Assembly: GCF_004362825.1 (NCBI RefSeq)
Contig: NZ_SNXZ01000003.1
Span: forward strand, 906,784 to 970,783
Direction: 5' to 3'
Origin: Labedaea rhizosphaerae
GTDB lineage: Bacteria; Actinomycetota; Actinomycetes; Mycobacteriales; Pseudonocardiaceae
DNA length: 64,000 nucleotides
Shown: positions 1 to 7,063 of the stretch, piece by piece
Position numbering within the stretch: position 1 is the first letter of the stretch
How the letters are laid out: each line of letters opens with the position of its first letter
Made by a program: the position numbers and the translations under genes
Notes under the pieces: model-generated
Databases searched by the model: none
What the model was told of the DNA's origin: nothing
The model's input: only the letters and a program-made list of their open reading frames with translations

Positions 1-343
1 TCCAGAGGCATCTGACGCCGACAGCCCGGCCATGACGGACCGCAAGGTAGGCGCGATCACGCCGACCGAACGGCCGCCAGCCATATCTGCACAGCGGCAG
101 ATGAGTGCGTCGATGGCGGCGCCCCGACACTCGCGCGGCGGCTGCACACCCGTCGCTCTCGTTGGGCGACGGTGATGGACCGTGAAAGTCTCCGAAGACC
201 TGAATACGGCGTTCGGAGTGTCCGCACCCGATCACGTGAATTCGCCCGGCTCGGGCGTGACCAGCACCGGCGTCCGGCCCACGTGTCTTGGCCCGCACGT
301 TCGAGCATGGTTGCGGTCCGGCGATCCGGACAAAGGTGCTGAG
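1..343. other. Left-edge non-coding stretch with a repeat flank
   Basis: No credible gene is seen; the short open frames here have the look of GC-bias noise. Positions 55-101 closely match 15952-15998, beginning with a shared 20-base block gatcacgccgaccgaacggc and ending in a shared cacagcggcaga. At the second location this block lies about 65 bases downstream of the tRNA-like repeat R3, so a further repeat copy (R0) may lie just left of the window. The operon that follows ends at 344 on the minus strand. Confidence 0.5.
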
Positions 344-2239
344 CTAATGTCTCCGCATCGACCCGGTGAGGACCGCGCCGTGCACCAAGTCGACAACGCA
401 GTCCTCCGGCGGCAGGTTCCCGGTGCCGACGATGGCCGCCGGCACACCCGCCTCGCGCAGCAGGATGCCGAGATGGCTGAGCAGCGCACCTTCCTCGAAC
501 ACGAAACCGTCAACCTGGCCGATGAGCAGCGACAGCACCGCGATCGGCCGAGCCGCCGCGACGATCAGCCCGTCACCGTCACCGTCACCGCCGCCGTCGG
601 AGTCTGGGTCGATGCGCAGCCGGTCCCGGAGCTGGCGCACCAGCAGCGCCTCCTCGGTGGCTGACACCGGTTGCGCGATGCTGATGATCGGCGCGATGCT
701 GGACTCGGTGAGCACGTCGTCGATGTCCAGATGCCGCACCCGGCCGCTGGCCAGGCCGGCGCTGAGTACCCGGCCGCCGAGCGCCGTCGGCGCACCGGCC
801 TCCCCGGTGCTCGGCGCGGAGTAGTCGACGAAGATCAGCCGACCGTCGCTGATCACCCACTCCAGCACTGCGCGCGGGTGCAGTCGCCGCGCGTGCTGGC
901 GGCTGGTGGCCGTGAGCGCCGCCGCCTGCGCGGCTCCCACCAGCCGGTCGAGCTGCTCGGCGTCGACCGGGCTGGCCTCGCCGAATCCCCGGTTGACCGC
1001 GAGCAGGCCCTCGTCGGACGCCTCCACGTAGACCGATCCGTCGGCGGCCACAGTGGACAGCAGCGCGAGTTCGCCGTGGATGTACTCGCGGCACAGGAAC
1101 GCGAACACCCCGTCGGTGCCGTCGGCCAGCATCCGCACGGTGTCCGGCAGCTCGGCGCGGGTGAGGATGTACTGGCGCTGGGTCGGACTGGAGTCGACCA
1201 CGACCCTGGCCGGCAGTTCCGCGCTCCAGGCCGCCAGCGCGTCGAACGCGGCGCCGGTGTCCCAGTTGACCAACCAGCCGCCGGGCACCGAGGCGCCCTC
1301 GGCCAGCGCGATCGCCCTCGGCAGCCGGCGCTTGGCCCGGATCCGGGTGTAGTCCTCGGCGCAGTCGCCCAGCAACAGGTCGTGCTGGTCGCCCTCGTAC
1401 AGCGGCGACACCCGCAGTCCGTCGGTCGGCGCGGCCGCCCCGACAACCGCGGTGCGCGGCCGGACCTGCACGACCCACAGCCGTTCGCCGTCCCAGGCCC
1501 ACTCCACGTCGTGTCCGGAGCCGTCCCGGGACAGCTCGACCAGCGCGGCGGACAGTCGGGCCCGCCAGCCGTCGACGGCGGTACGCCGGTCGAGGCGTTC
1601 GCCGGTGGGCACCGCCAGCCCTCCCATCAGGTCGGCGCCGTGTCCGGACACCCACTCGACGTAGGCGTCACCGGACGGCTCGCTGAACGCCACGCCGGCG
1701 GTGACCGGCCGGATCGCGTGTTGCACCAGCACGCTGAGGTGGTCGATGCGCGGCACCCGGCCGATCCGCCGGTACTGCCGCAGCGCCCGCGCGCCGAAGC
1801 CGGAGCACCAGACCTGCCAGACCGCCGCGACGATGTCGGCCTCGGCGACGTCGACCAGGCTGTCGAACACCCCGGCGAAGCTCAGGTTGGCGGAGTCCTC
1901 ATCGGACGAGCTGCTGCGCACCACAACCAGCGGCCCCAGCCCGGTGCTCGCGGTCAGCAGTGCGCCGGCCCGCTGCACGTTGGGGCGCAACGGTTGCAGC
2001 AGCGCGTCGAGCTCGGCGGTGAGCCGGTCCAGCGCCGGCTCGTCGGCGTCGTCCACCCGACACAGCAGGTCGGCCAGCCGGGCGCGGGTGCTGTGGTCCA
2101 GACAGTGGGTCAGCCAGCTGCCCGGCACCAAGAGCCCGTCCGGCACCGACACCCGGGTGCACACCCGGGCCAGCCCGGCCGCCTTGTTGCCGTGCGCTTC
2201 CGGCTCGCCGGCCGCGGCCAGCGCGACGAAACCGTTCAC
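344..2239 (-). CDS. PEP-utilising phosphohistidine enzyme, PEP synthase / rifampin phosphotransferase-like
   Basis: The protein has 631 residues. An N-terminal ATP-grasp (PPDK_N-type) domain covers roughly residues 10-265, with GNKAAGLAR (Lys19), VVVRSSSSDED (Arg108) and the closing DVEWAWDGERLWVVQVRPRT (Glu246, Arg260). The middle (about 270-530) is divergent but carries a second ATP-grasp-like EWV..GRLIFVDYS block. A Gly/Asp linker made by GTCACC-type hexamer repeats at about 571-600 leads to a swivelling phosphohistidine domain, where EEGALLSHLGI places the phospho-accepting His at 589. The layout matches ATP-grasp / central / His-domain enzymes that move phosphate from ATP through His to a small molecule, as rifampin phosphotransferase does. 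At 631 residues it is shorter than PEP synthase (about 790) or that kinase (about 870). It is the last gene of the operon and its start overlaps the preceding stop by 4 bases. Substrate unknown. Confidence 0.8.
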   Translation of the reverse strand: MNGFVALAAAGEPEAHGNKAAGLARVCTRVSVPDGLLVPGSWLTHCLDHSTRARLADLLCRVDDADEPALDRLTAELDALLQPLRPNVQRAGALLTASTGLGPLVVVRSSSSDEDSANLSFAGVFDSLVDVAEADIVAAVWQVWCSGFGARALRQYRRIGRVPRIDHLSVLVQHAIRPVTAGVAFSEPSGDAYVEWVSGHGADLMGGLAVPTGERLDRRTAVDGWRARLSAALVELSRDGSGHDVEWAWDGERLWVVQVRPRTAVVGAAAPTDGLRVSPLYEGDQHDLLLGDCAEDYTRIRAKRRLPRAIALAEGASVPGGWLVNWDTGAAFDALAAWSAELPARVVVDSSPTQRQYILTRAELPDTVRMLADGTDGVFAFLCREYIHGELALLSTVAADGSVYVEASDEGLLAVNRGFGEASPVDAEQLDRLVGAAQAAALTATSRQHARRLHPRAVLEWVISDGRLIFVDYSAPSTGEAGAPTALGGRVLSAGLASGRVRHLDIDDVLTESSIAPIISIAQPVSATEEALLVRQLRDRLRIDPDSDGGGDGDGDGLIVAAARPIAVLSLLIGQVDGFVFEEGALLSHLGILLREAGVPAAIVGTGNLPPEDCVVDLVHGAVLTGSMRRH

Positions 2240-2754
2240 TGGAAACTCCTGTACAGCATCGAACTACGCGGGCCGGTGGCGTGCTGGTACTTGCCGTCGT
2301 AGAGCGAGATGTCGCCGATGGTGCGCCACCACATCATCTGCCCGATCTGCATGCCCTCGTAGACGATCACGTCGTGCGTCGGGTAGAGCTGCAGCGTCCA
2401 GCGCCCGATGAACCCGATGTCGCCCAGCGGCGCGGACAGGTTGATGAACAGCCCGAGCCGGGCCACCGACGACCGGGCGGCGAAGGTCGGTACGAAGTGC
2501 TCGCTGCCCATCACCTCGCGGGTGGCGGCCAGGTACAGCCGGTTGGCCTGCAACCGCAGCCCGTCGGCCGGGATGCGCAGCTCCTCGGTGCGGTTCTCCC
2601 GGCTGGCGTCGAGCACGTCGTCGGCATAGATCACCAGGCGATCGGACAGGGTGAAGTTGTAGCTGTTCGGATTCACCGCGGTCTCGTCGAACGGATCGAT
2701 GACGATCCGGCCGGCCCGCTGTTCGAGGGTGATCTGGTTCCCGGACAGGATCAT
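2236..2754 (-). CDS. dCTP deaminase-like paralogue A, catalytic Glu replaced by Gln
   Basis: The protein has 172 residues of the dUTPase/dCTP deaminase fold (Dcd family, usually trimeric and about 190 residues). The start is set by the 4-base ATGA overlap with paralogue B; longer upstream frames run inside B. Family landmarks are visible: NPNSYNFTLSDRL (28-40), IPADGLRL, NRLYLA, and the phosphate and catalytic loop ARSSVARLG (93-101), which keeps Ser95 and Arg99, equivalent to Ser111 and Arg115 of E. coli Dcd. The strand that normally carries the catalytic glutamate (LEF in E. coli, Glu138) reads TLQL here, so Glu is Gln122. The family deaminates dCTP to dUTP or hydrolyses dUTP; with Gln at this place the protein may be inactive alone, may bind only, or may need a partner. 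It sits directly between B and the PEP-utilising gene. Confidence 0.85.
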   Translation of the reverse strand: MILSGNQITLEQRAGRIVIDPFDETAVNPNSYNFTLSDRLVIYADDVLDASRENRTEELRIPADGLRLQANRLYLAATREVMGSEHFVPTFAARSSVARLGLFINLSAPLGDIGFIGRWTLQLYPTHDVIVYEGMQIGQMMWWRTIGDISLYDGKYQHATGPRSSMLYRSFQ

Positions 2755-3284
2755 CCGGCAGGCTCCCGGACCAGCCGGCTCTGCAGGACCGTGCGGGAGT
2801 TGGCGTAGCGGCCGGTGTAGGGCAGCACCGCGCCGTCGACCGACCAGAACGCGACCTTGCCCATGCGCATCCCGGCGTGCAGCCGGATCGCCTGGGCCAC
2901 CCGGATCTCCAGTGTCCAGCGAACCACCGCGCCGGTGTGCCCGAGCGGCGCGCTGACCTGGACCCACACCCCGAGCGCGGCCACCGACAGGTTCCCGTAC
3001 AGCTCGCAGGCGTGCCGGTTGCTGCCGATCACCTCCATCGTCTCGCCGAGGTAAAGCCGGTTCGGCCGCAACACGACACCGTCGGCTGGAATCCGCCGAG
3101 ACGCGATCGGGGTGATCGGCTGCCGGGCGTCGAAGCCGGCATCCGCCCCGGCAGCACAGTCCAGCAGCCGGTGGCCGAGCCGGAAGCCGTAGCTGTTCTG
3201 CTCGATCTGGGCCGGATCGAACGGTTCGATCGAGACCACGCCGCGTCGGTACTCGTCGGCGATCTCGGCACCGGTCAGCAGCAC
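2751..3284 (-). CDS. dCTP deaminase-like paralogue B, catalytic Ser/Arg lost, Glu kept
   Basis: The protein has 177 residues and is a clear sister of paralogue A: IEQNSYGFRLGHRLL (28-41), IPADGVVLRPNRLYLGE (65-81) and SAPLG followed by RWTLE (111-126). The loop that should read RSSxxR reads GNLSVAALG (97-105), so the residues equivalent to E. coli Ser111 and Arg115 are Leu99 and Ala103, and the loop Asp (E. coli Asp128) is His116. The catalytic glutamate is retained as Glu126. The losses are therefore the mirror image of those in paralogue A. The start overlaps the upstream kinase by 10 bases and the stop overlaps the start of A by 4 bases, which favours matched synthesis. Because Dcd active sites form at subunit interfaces, a mixed A/B trimer is a plausible functional form; that is inference. 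Confidence 0.85.
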   Translation of the reverse strand: MLLTGAEIADEYRRGVVSIEPFDPAQIEQNSYGFRLGHRLLDCAAGADAGFDARQPITPIASRRIPADGVVLRPNRLYLGETMEVIGSNRHACELYGNLSVAALGVWVQVSAPLGHTGAVVRWTLEIRVAQAIRLHAGMRMGKVAFWSVDGAVLPYTGRYANSRTVLQSRLVREPAG

Positions 3285-3859
3285 CGGGCGACCTCGATCA
3301 AGTCGCGGCTCAGCTCACGGCAGAAGTCGCGCAGGTGCGCCAGACCGGGCCTGCTGTTGTCGAACTCGAGATCGCAGGCGATGGCGTCGAGCCGGAACTC
3401 CCGCTCGTCGTCGACGACGCTGATGTCGTCGCGGCGGCCGAGCCGGTGCTGGCGCACCACGCGGTCGCAGCGCAGCCGGACGAACCGGAACCCCAGCTCG
3501 CGCAACCGGACGGCGTCCACCGCGTGGTCGCGCAGGTCGGCGTTGATCACCACGGTGTCCGGCGGGGTGTCGGCCAGCGCGGCTTCGAACAGGTCGACCA
3601 GCGCGGTCGGCCGGATCCTTCGGATGTTGGTGGCCAGCGCGAACATCAGCTGCTGATCCTGCTGATCGGCCGCCTTCGGCTGACCGATCGTGCGGTACAG
3701 CTGGTCCTGCAGTTCGCGCAGCGGCGCTGCCAGCGCGATGAGGCGGGACCGGCGGCCGGCCGCGGCGAGGTACTCGGTCAGCAGCTCGGCGGTGGTGGAC
3801 TTGCCGCTGCCGGTCGCGCCGACGAGACAGATCCGGCCCTGGTCAGCGAACACCGGCAT
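3275..3859 (-). CDS. P-loop nucleotide kinase-like protein
   Basis: The protein has 194 residues. A Walker A motif GATGSGKST lies at residues 14-22, followed by TAELLTEYLAAAGRRSRLIALAAPLRE, which resembles the start of deoxynucleotide monophosphate kinases. VVINADLRDHAVDAVRLRELGFRFVRLRCDR fits the Walker B and base-proximal strand region of that group. The length suits a small (deoxy)nucleoside or nucleotide kinase. It overlaps the upstream CYTH-like gene by 17 bases and the downstream dCTP-deaminase-like gene by 10 bases, so it is almost certainly co-translated with them. The neighbours suggest it phosphorylates a (deoxy)nucleotide or an analogue. The substrate cannot be read from the sequence, and another small-molecule P-loop kinase is possible. 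Confidence 0.75.
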   Translation of the reverse strand: MPVFADQGRICLVGATGSGKSTTAELLTEYLAAAGRRSRLIALAAPLRELQDQLYRTIGQPKAADQQDQQLMFALATNIRRIRPTALVDLFEAALADTPPDTVVINADLRDHAVDAVRLRELGFRFVRLRCDRVVRQHRLGRRDDISVVDDEREFRLDAIACDLEFDNSRPGLAHLRDFCRELSRDLIEVARCC

Positions 3860-4991
3860 GCTGTCTCCGCAGGAAGGTCAGCTTCGACTCGTGGCGCTGG
3901 TAGTGCACGATCGACCGCCGGTCGAAGAAGTCGTTCAGCAACGTCCGCAGTATCGCCAGGTCGGTATGCACCTGCCGGTAGTCGACCGGGGCCAACGACT
4001 GACTGAACCGGTACTCGACCTCGCACTGGACGAGCTCGGCCAGCCCCGGTAGCGCGGCCCCGGCGTCATCGACGATCGTGCTGTGGTCGTAGGAGATGAC
4101 GAACGCGTTGCCGGTCTCGATCGACTCGACGCACACGTCGTGGCGCGCGCGGCGGAAGCTGGCGTGCCAGGCCGGGGTGAGTCCGAGCACGCCGCGCAGG
4201 TACTCGTCGAAGTCGGTGACGGCGACGCCGCGACTGCGCAGTTCGGGTCGCTCATCGCTGTCCACTGTGAAGATCTTGCGCTTCACCGTGTACCGGCCGT
4301 CGGTGGTCGGGATGAACGAGACGTAGCCGGCGTCCGCCGTCGGCTGCTCGATGGCATAGACGTGGTTCATGAAGTCCCAGGACTGGATGCCCTCATCCTG
4401 GAACTGCACCAGCCAGCCGGGCAGTCGGCCCGAGTCGGCCAGCTCGTAGGTGTCCCTGGCCAGTCGGCCCACATCGGGATTGTCGACCAGGGTGAATTTG
4501 TGTTCCAGTTCGACGTCCGGCAGTGATTTGACCTGATAGCAAAAGTGGTTGTTCACCTTCAGGAAGTGCTCGTCGGCGGCGGCGAACAGCGCGCGCACCG
4601 CTCCGTGGCGGGGAATCGGCGAACCGGGCACCCTGATGAATCGGTGTCGGTCGGCGCAGCTGCTGACGCGCAGGTACATCCGCACGCCGTCGGCGGCCTG
4701 CCGGAGCAGCCCGATGGGAGTGTTCGTCCCCTGCCGCAGCAACTCGGCGGGCGAGTGCATCGCCTCGGCGAGCACCGTGCCATCCTGGTCCAGCGTCCTG
4801 GACCGGACGGTCGGGCAGCCGACCTCGTCGAGCAGATAGAGCTGACTGTCGTCGACGGCCGGGGCGAATGCGTCTGTCGGACAGGCCAACTCGACGATCT
4901 GCCATTCGGGTGGCCGCCGAACGGATGAACGAAGACGGTCGGCGCCGACCACTAACCATGTCAGCGAAGTGTCAGGCACCGGCGTCCCCAT
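3843..4991 (-). CDS. CYTH-like (triphosphate tunnel) protein with an unknown N-terminal domain
   Basis: The protein has 382 residues. Residues 1-140 form a domain I do not recognise. From about 155 the sequence looks like a CYTH / triphosphate tunnel metalloenzyme domain: the hallmark ExExK occurs as ELEHK (161-165), a basic strand YTVKRK follows at 234-239, and an acidic-aromatic strand CEVEYRFS lies at 323-330, the alternation of Glu and Lys/Arg strands expected for the tunnel walls. CYTH proteins hydrolyse or make triphosphate compounds (thiamine triphosphatase, class IV adenylyl cyclase, mRNA triphosphatase). Within this operon of nucleotide-related genes a nucleoside triphosphate or inorganic triphosphate is the likeliest substrate, which is inference. 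Its 3' end overlaps the kinase gene by 17 bases. The CYTH assignment rests on motif reading and would need profile searching. Confidence 0.6.
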   Translation of the reverse strand: MGTPVPDTSLTWLVVGADRLRSSVRRPPEWQIVELACPTDAFAPAVDDSQLYLLDEVGCPTVRSRTLDQDGTVLAEAMHSPAELLRQGTNTPIGLLRQAADGVRMYLRVSSCADRHRFIRVPGSPIPRHGAVRALFAAADEHFLKVNNHFCYQVKSLPDVELEHKFTLVDNPDVGRLARDTYELADSGRLPGWLVQFQDEGIQSWDFMNHVYAIEQPTADAGYVSFIPTTDGRYTVKRKIFTVDSDERPELRSRGVAVTDFDEYLRGVLGLTPAWHASFRRARHDVCVESIETGNAFVISYDHSTIVDDAGAALPGLAELVQCEVEYRFSQSLAPVDYRQVHTDLAILRTLLNDFFDRRSIVHYQRHESKLTFLRRQHAGVR

Positions 4992-5024
4992 CTCCCGTGG
5001 CCGAGAATCGGCAGAAGTTCGATG

Positions 5025-6245
5025 CTAGCCGCGCGTGATCGCCTTATCCACCGCCAATGAGACGGGTCTGAGCGCCAGCGCGGCGAGCAGGATCAGCGCG
5101 CCGAGCGCCGGCCAGCCCGCGTCGCCGAACTGGTGCAGCGCCCACACCACCACGAACGGTCCGAGTAGTTGCGGCAGCGAGATGTACATCGACCAGACCG
5201 ACTGGTTGTGCGCGGTGAGGTCGTGTTTGCGCAGGCTGACCGACAGTCCCCAGGTGGCGGCCGACACCAGCAGCTCACCGATCGACAGTGCCGCCACGGC
5301 CAGCAGCAGCAGCCCGACGCCGACCGTCAGCTGGGTGCTGGTGCGTGCCCCCGCGTAGAACAGCAGGCACGCCACCGCCAGCACCGACCCGCCGATCACC
5401 CCGGCCCGGCAGGCGCCGCGGATGTCGGAGGTGCCGCGGCTCAGCCGGATCTGCAGGACGATCGCGATCGCGGTGTGCAGCGCGAGGCAGAAGCCGATCA
5501 GCCACCGGTGCTCGGCGAAGTGGCTCAGTACCAGCAGCGGCAGACCGATTGTCAGCACGCTGGTACAGGTGAACAGACAACCGAGCAACAGCCCGACCAC
5601 CGCGTACTGCCGGCTACGCACCGGCGCCGGCCGGCGGCTCGCCGGGGCCGTGCTGCTCGCCGGCATCCGGTACGCCAGCACCGCGGCGAACAGGAACGAC
5701 AGTGAGTTCGCGGTGACCATCAGGTACAGGCTCACCCGACCGGTCGAGTCCAGCAGCGCGAGCGCGCCGAGCAGTGAACCGGCCGAGAACGCCACGTTGT
5801 AGACCGACCGGTTGTACGCGGCGATCCGGACCCGCTGCGACAGCGGCGCGAACGCCAGCAGCACCACCTTGCGGACCGGGCTCTCCCAGCCGTCCACGAC
5901 CAGGATGAACACGCTGAGCACCAGGAACTCGGTGTACCCGTCGATCAGCAGGTAACCGGGGAAGGCCAGCCCGCGCAACAGGTGTACCAGCACCAGACTG
6001 CGCCGGTGACCGAGCCGGTCGGACAGCCGACCGAGTGGCACCCTGGTGAGCACGCTGAGCACCCCGCCGATGCCGAGCGCGACGCCGATCTGCGTTGGGG
6101 TGACCTCGACAACGGTCACGAACAGGACCACGCTGACCGTCAGGAAGCTGCCGGTGCCGAGCGAGTCGATCGCGGTGATCGTCGCGTAGCGGCGCTCGTG
6201 CGGGCTGGCCGGCAACCAGCCGCGAACCCCCGTCCCCGCCGCCAC
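5025..6245 (-). CDS. MFS transporter, first intact gene of the nucleotide-type operon
   Basis: The protein has 406 residues and 11-12 hydrophobic segments typical of a major facilitator. The family signature between helices 2 and 3 is present as RVPLGRLSDRLGHRRSLVLVH. The start is GTG at 6245, chosen because a strong AGGAGG sits five bases upstream; an ATG three bases before it is in another frame. The gene lies 33 bases upstream of the CYTH-like gene on the same strand, and everything after it overlaps, so it probably heads the transcript in its present form. An exporter joined to small-molecule kinases and phosphotransferases suggests that the operon makes or detoxifies something that leaves the cell. 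Direction and substrate are unknown. Confidence 0.85.
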   Translation of the reverse strand: MAAGTGVRGWLPASPHERRYATITAIDSLGTGSFLTVSVVLFVTVVEVTPTQIGVALGIGGVLSVLTRVPLGRLSDRLGHRRSLVLVHLLRGLAFPGYLLIDGYTEFLVLSVFILVVDGWESPVRKVVLLAFAPLSQRVRIAAYNRSVYNVAFSAGSLLGALALLDSTGRVSLYLMVTANSLSFLFAAVLAYRMPASSTAPASRRPAPVRSRQYAVVGLLLGCLFTCTSVLTIGLPLLVLSHFAEHRWLIGFCLALHTAIAIVLQIRLSRGTSDIRGACRAGVIGGSVLAVACLLFYAGARTSTQLTVGVGLLLLAVAALSIGELLVSAATWGLSVSLRKHDLTAHNQSVWSMYISLPQLLGPFVVVWALHQFGDAGWPALGALILLAALALRPVSLAVDKAITRG

Positions 6246-6267
6246 ACATGCCTCCTTCCCGGCTCAC

Positions 6268-6364
6268 CATCGCGAAGGGCGGCACGGGCCAGTAGCTCGG
6301 CGATCTGGACGGCGTCGAGCGCCGCGCCCTTGCGCAGATTGTCATTGCAGGTGAACAGAATCAA
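6268..6364 (-). pseudogene. C-terminal remnant of an aspartate-semialdehyde dehydrogenase-like gene
   Basis: Reading leftwards, this stretch encodes GLILF followed by NDNLRKGAALDAVQIAELLA, which is essentially the C-terminal signature of aspartate-semialdehyde dehydrogenase (usually GDNLRKGAALNTVQIAELL). Only about 30 conserved residues remain. No catalytic Cys domain lies upstream, and the frame runs on into the following MFS gene without its own stop, so the end is broken too. It lies immediately before the MFS ribosome binding site in the same orientation, so an Asd-like gene probably once headed this operon. Its 5' part has been replaced by the sequence leading into repeat R1. Confidence 0.6.
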
Positions 6365-6570
6365 GCCCGTGGCCGTCCGGCACGCTGCGGGTGGGCGGTA
6401 ACGGATGGCCCAAAGTCGTCGACGTTGAGGCGACGGCGCATCGCGCTGGTAGTCAGTTCGGCGGCACCCTAGGACGCCACTGCGTCCGCCGCCACTGCGG
6501 TGGTCGCTCTACGTCGGCCGGGACTTCGCTTGGCTGATCACCGGCTCAGATACCGGTCTCGGACGCATGA

Positions 6571-6870
6571 ATGTGGGCATGAACTGGTGTCCAGTACTGC
6601 CTCCAAGGTGCTGCGGAGAGTCACCGGAGCCGCTCATGCCCAGGTCGCCAACCGGTGCCGCGGGTTGTAGTCGATTGAGGTTCCAGCCGGTGAGGGTTCG
6701 AATCCCTTCAGCCCCACCGAGGTTGACTTGCGGTAGCGCCACATAGGACTGCCTGGTAGTTGATCTTTGGGTGCGGGAACGGGTGCGTAGATTCCGCTCA
6801 GAGCCGCTGCTCGAGTGTGCTCTCGAGGCATCGGATGGCTGAAGTCACCCGGCCATGTCGTGCCGCGGCC
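6571..6870 (+). repeat. Repeat R1, tRNA 3'-half-like core at 6663-6718
   Basis: This is the first of four diverged copies (R1-R4). The core ends GAGGG-TTCGAAT-CCCTT-CAGCCCC-A, the geometry of a tRNA T-arm plus acceptor strand. Counting back with class I spacing puts a seven-base loop TTGAGGT at the anticodon position. No D-arm or matching 5' acceptor (expected GGGGCTG) is present, so it is not a working tRNA. About 90 bases upstream (from atgtgggcat at 6571) and about 150 bases downstream are also shared with R2. Both neighbouring genes are truncated at this element, the Asd-like remnant to the left and the XDH-coupled open frame to the right. Confidence 0.65.
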
Positions 6871-7063
6871 GTGCGACAACTCCGAGCCGGATCCCGGCGA
6901 CCGGTGCCGGAAGAACAGGTCCTCCAGTCGCGAACAGCGCGTGCGGCGCCGGGTAGACCAGGCCGCGCTGGACGTGCTCCCAGAGGTCGTGGCTGCGCAC
7001 GTCCGCGGCGGCGACTGTCATGGACGCGGTGGATTGTTCTTGCCGGACAAGCGAGTCGGTCAT
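6845..7063 (-). pseudogene. Truncated gene translationally coupled to the XDH gene
   Basis: The ATG at 7063 overlaps the XDH stop codon in an ATGA arrangement, the signature of a genuine downstream cistron. The frame encodes 72 residues. The first part (VAAADVRSHDLWEHVQRGL) looks like ordinary protein. From about 6890 leftwards the sequence is the flank shared by repeats R1 and R2, so the last 25 or so residues are repeat-derived and the original gene has been cut off. The remaining N-terminus is too short to name; a partner of the molybdenum enzyme, such as a maturation or transport protein, is possible. Confidence 0.55.

Noticed and set aside
571-600. A CRISPR-like or regulatory repeat in the hexamer run gtcacc
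   Set aside because: It is inside the coding frame of the PEP-utilising gene, encodes a Gly/Asp linker and has no spacers.
344-6245. Reading the nucleotide operon as a known dCTP-deaminase anti-phage system
   Set aside because: The described defence deaminases belong to the cytidine-deaminase fold with fused kinase; the proteins here have the dUTPase-like Dcd fold with damaged active sites and an MFS exporter. A defence role remains possible but is not supported by homology.
6663-6718. A complete tRNA gene at the repeat core
   Set aside because: The T-arm and acceptor 3' strand are present, but no D-arm, no 5' acceptor GGGGCTG and only partial anticodon stem pairing; the same holds for R2-R4.
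6509-6742. Minus-strand open frames containing GGAEGIRTLTGWNLNRLQ at R1 (and its copy at R2)
   Set aside because: They are the antisense translation of the tRNA-like core and recur because the repeat does; no sign of a real protein.
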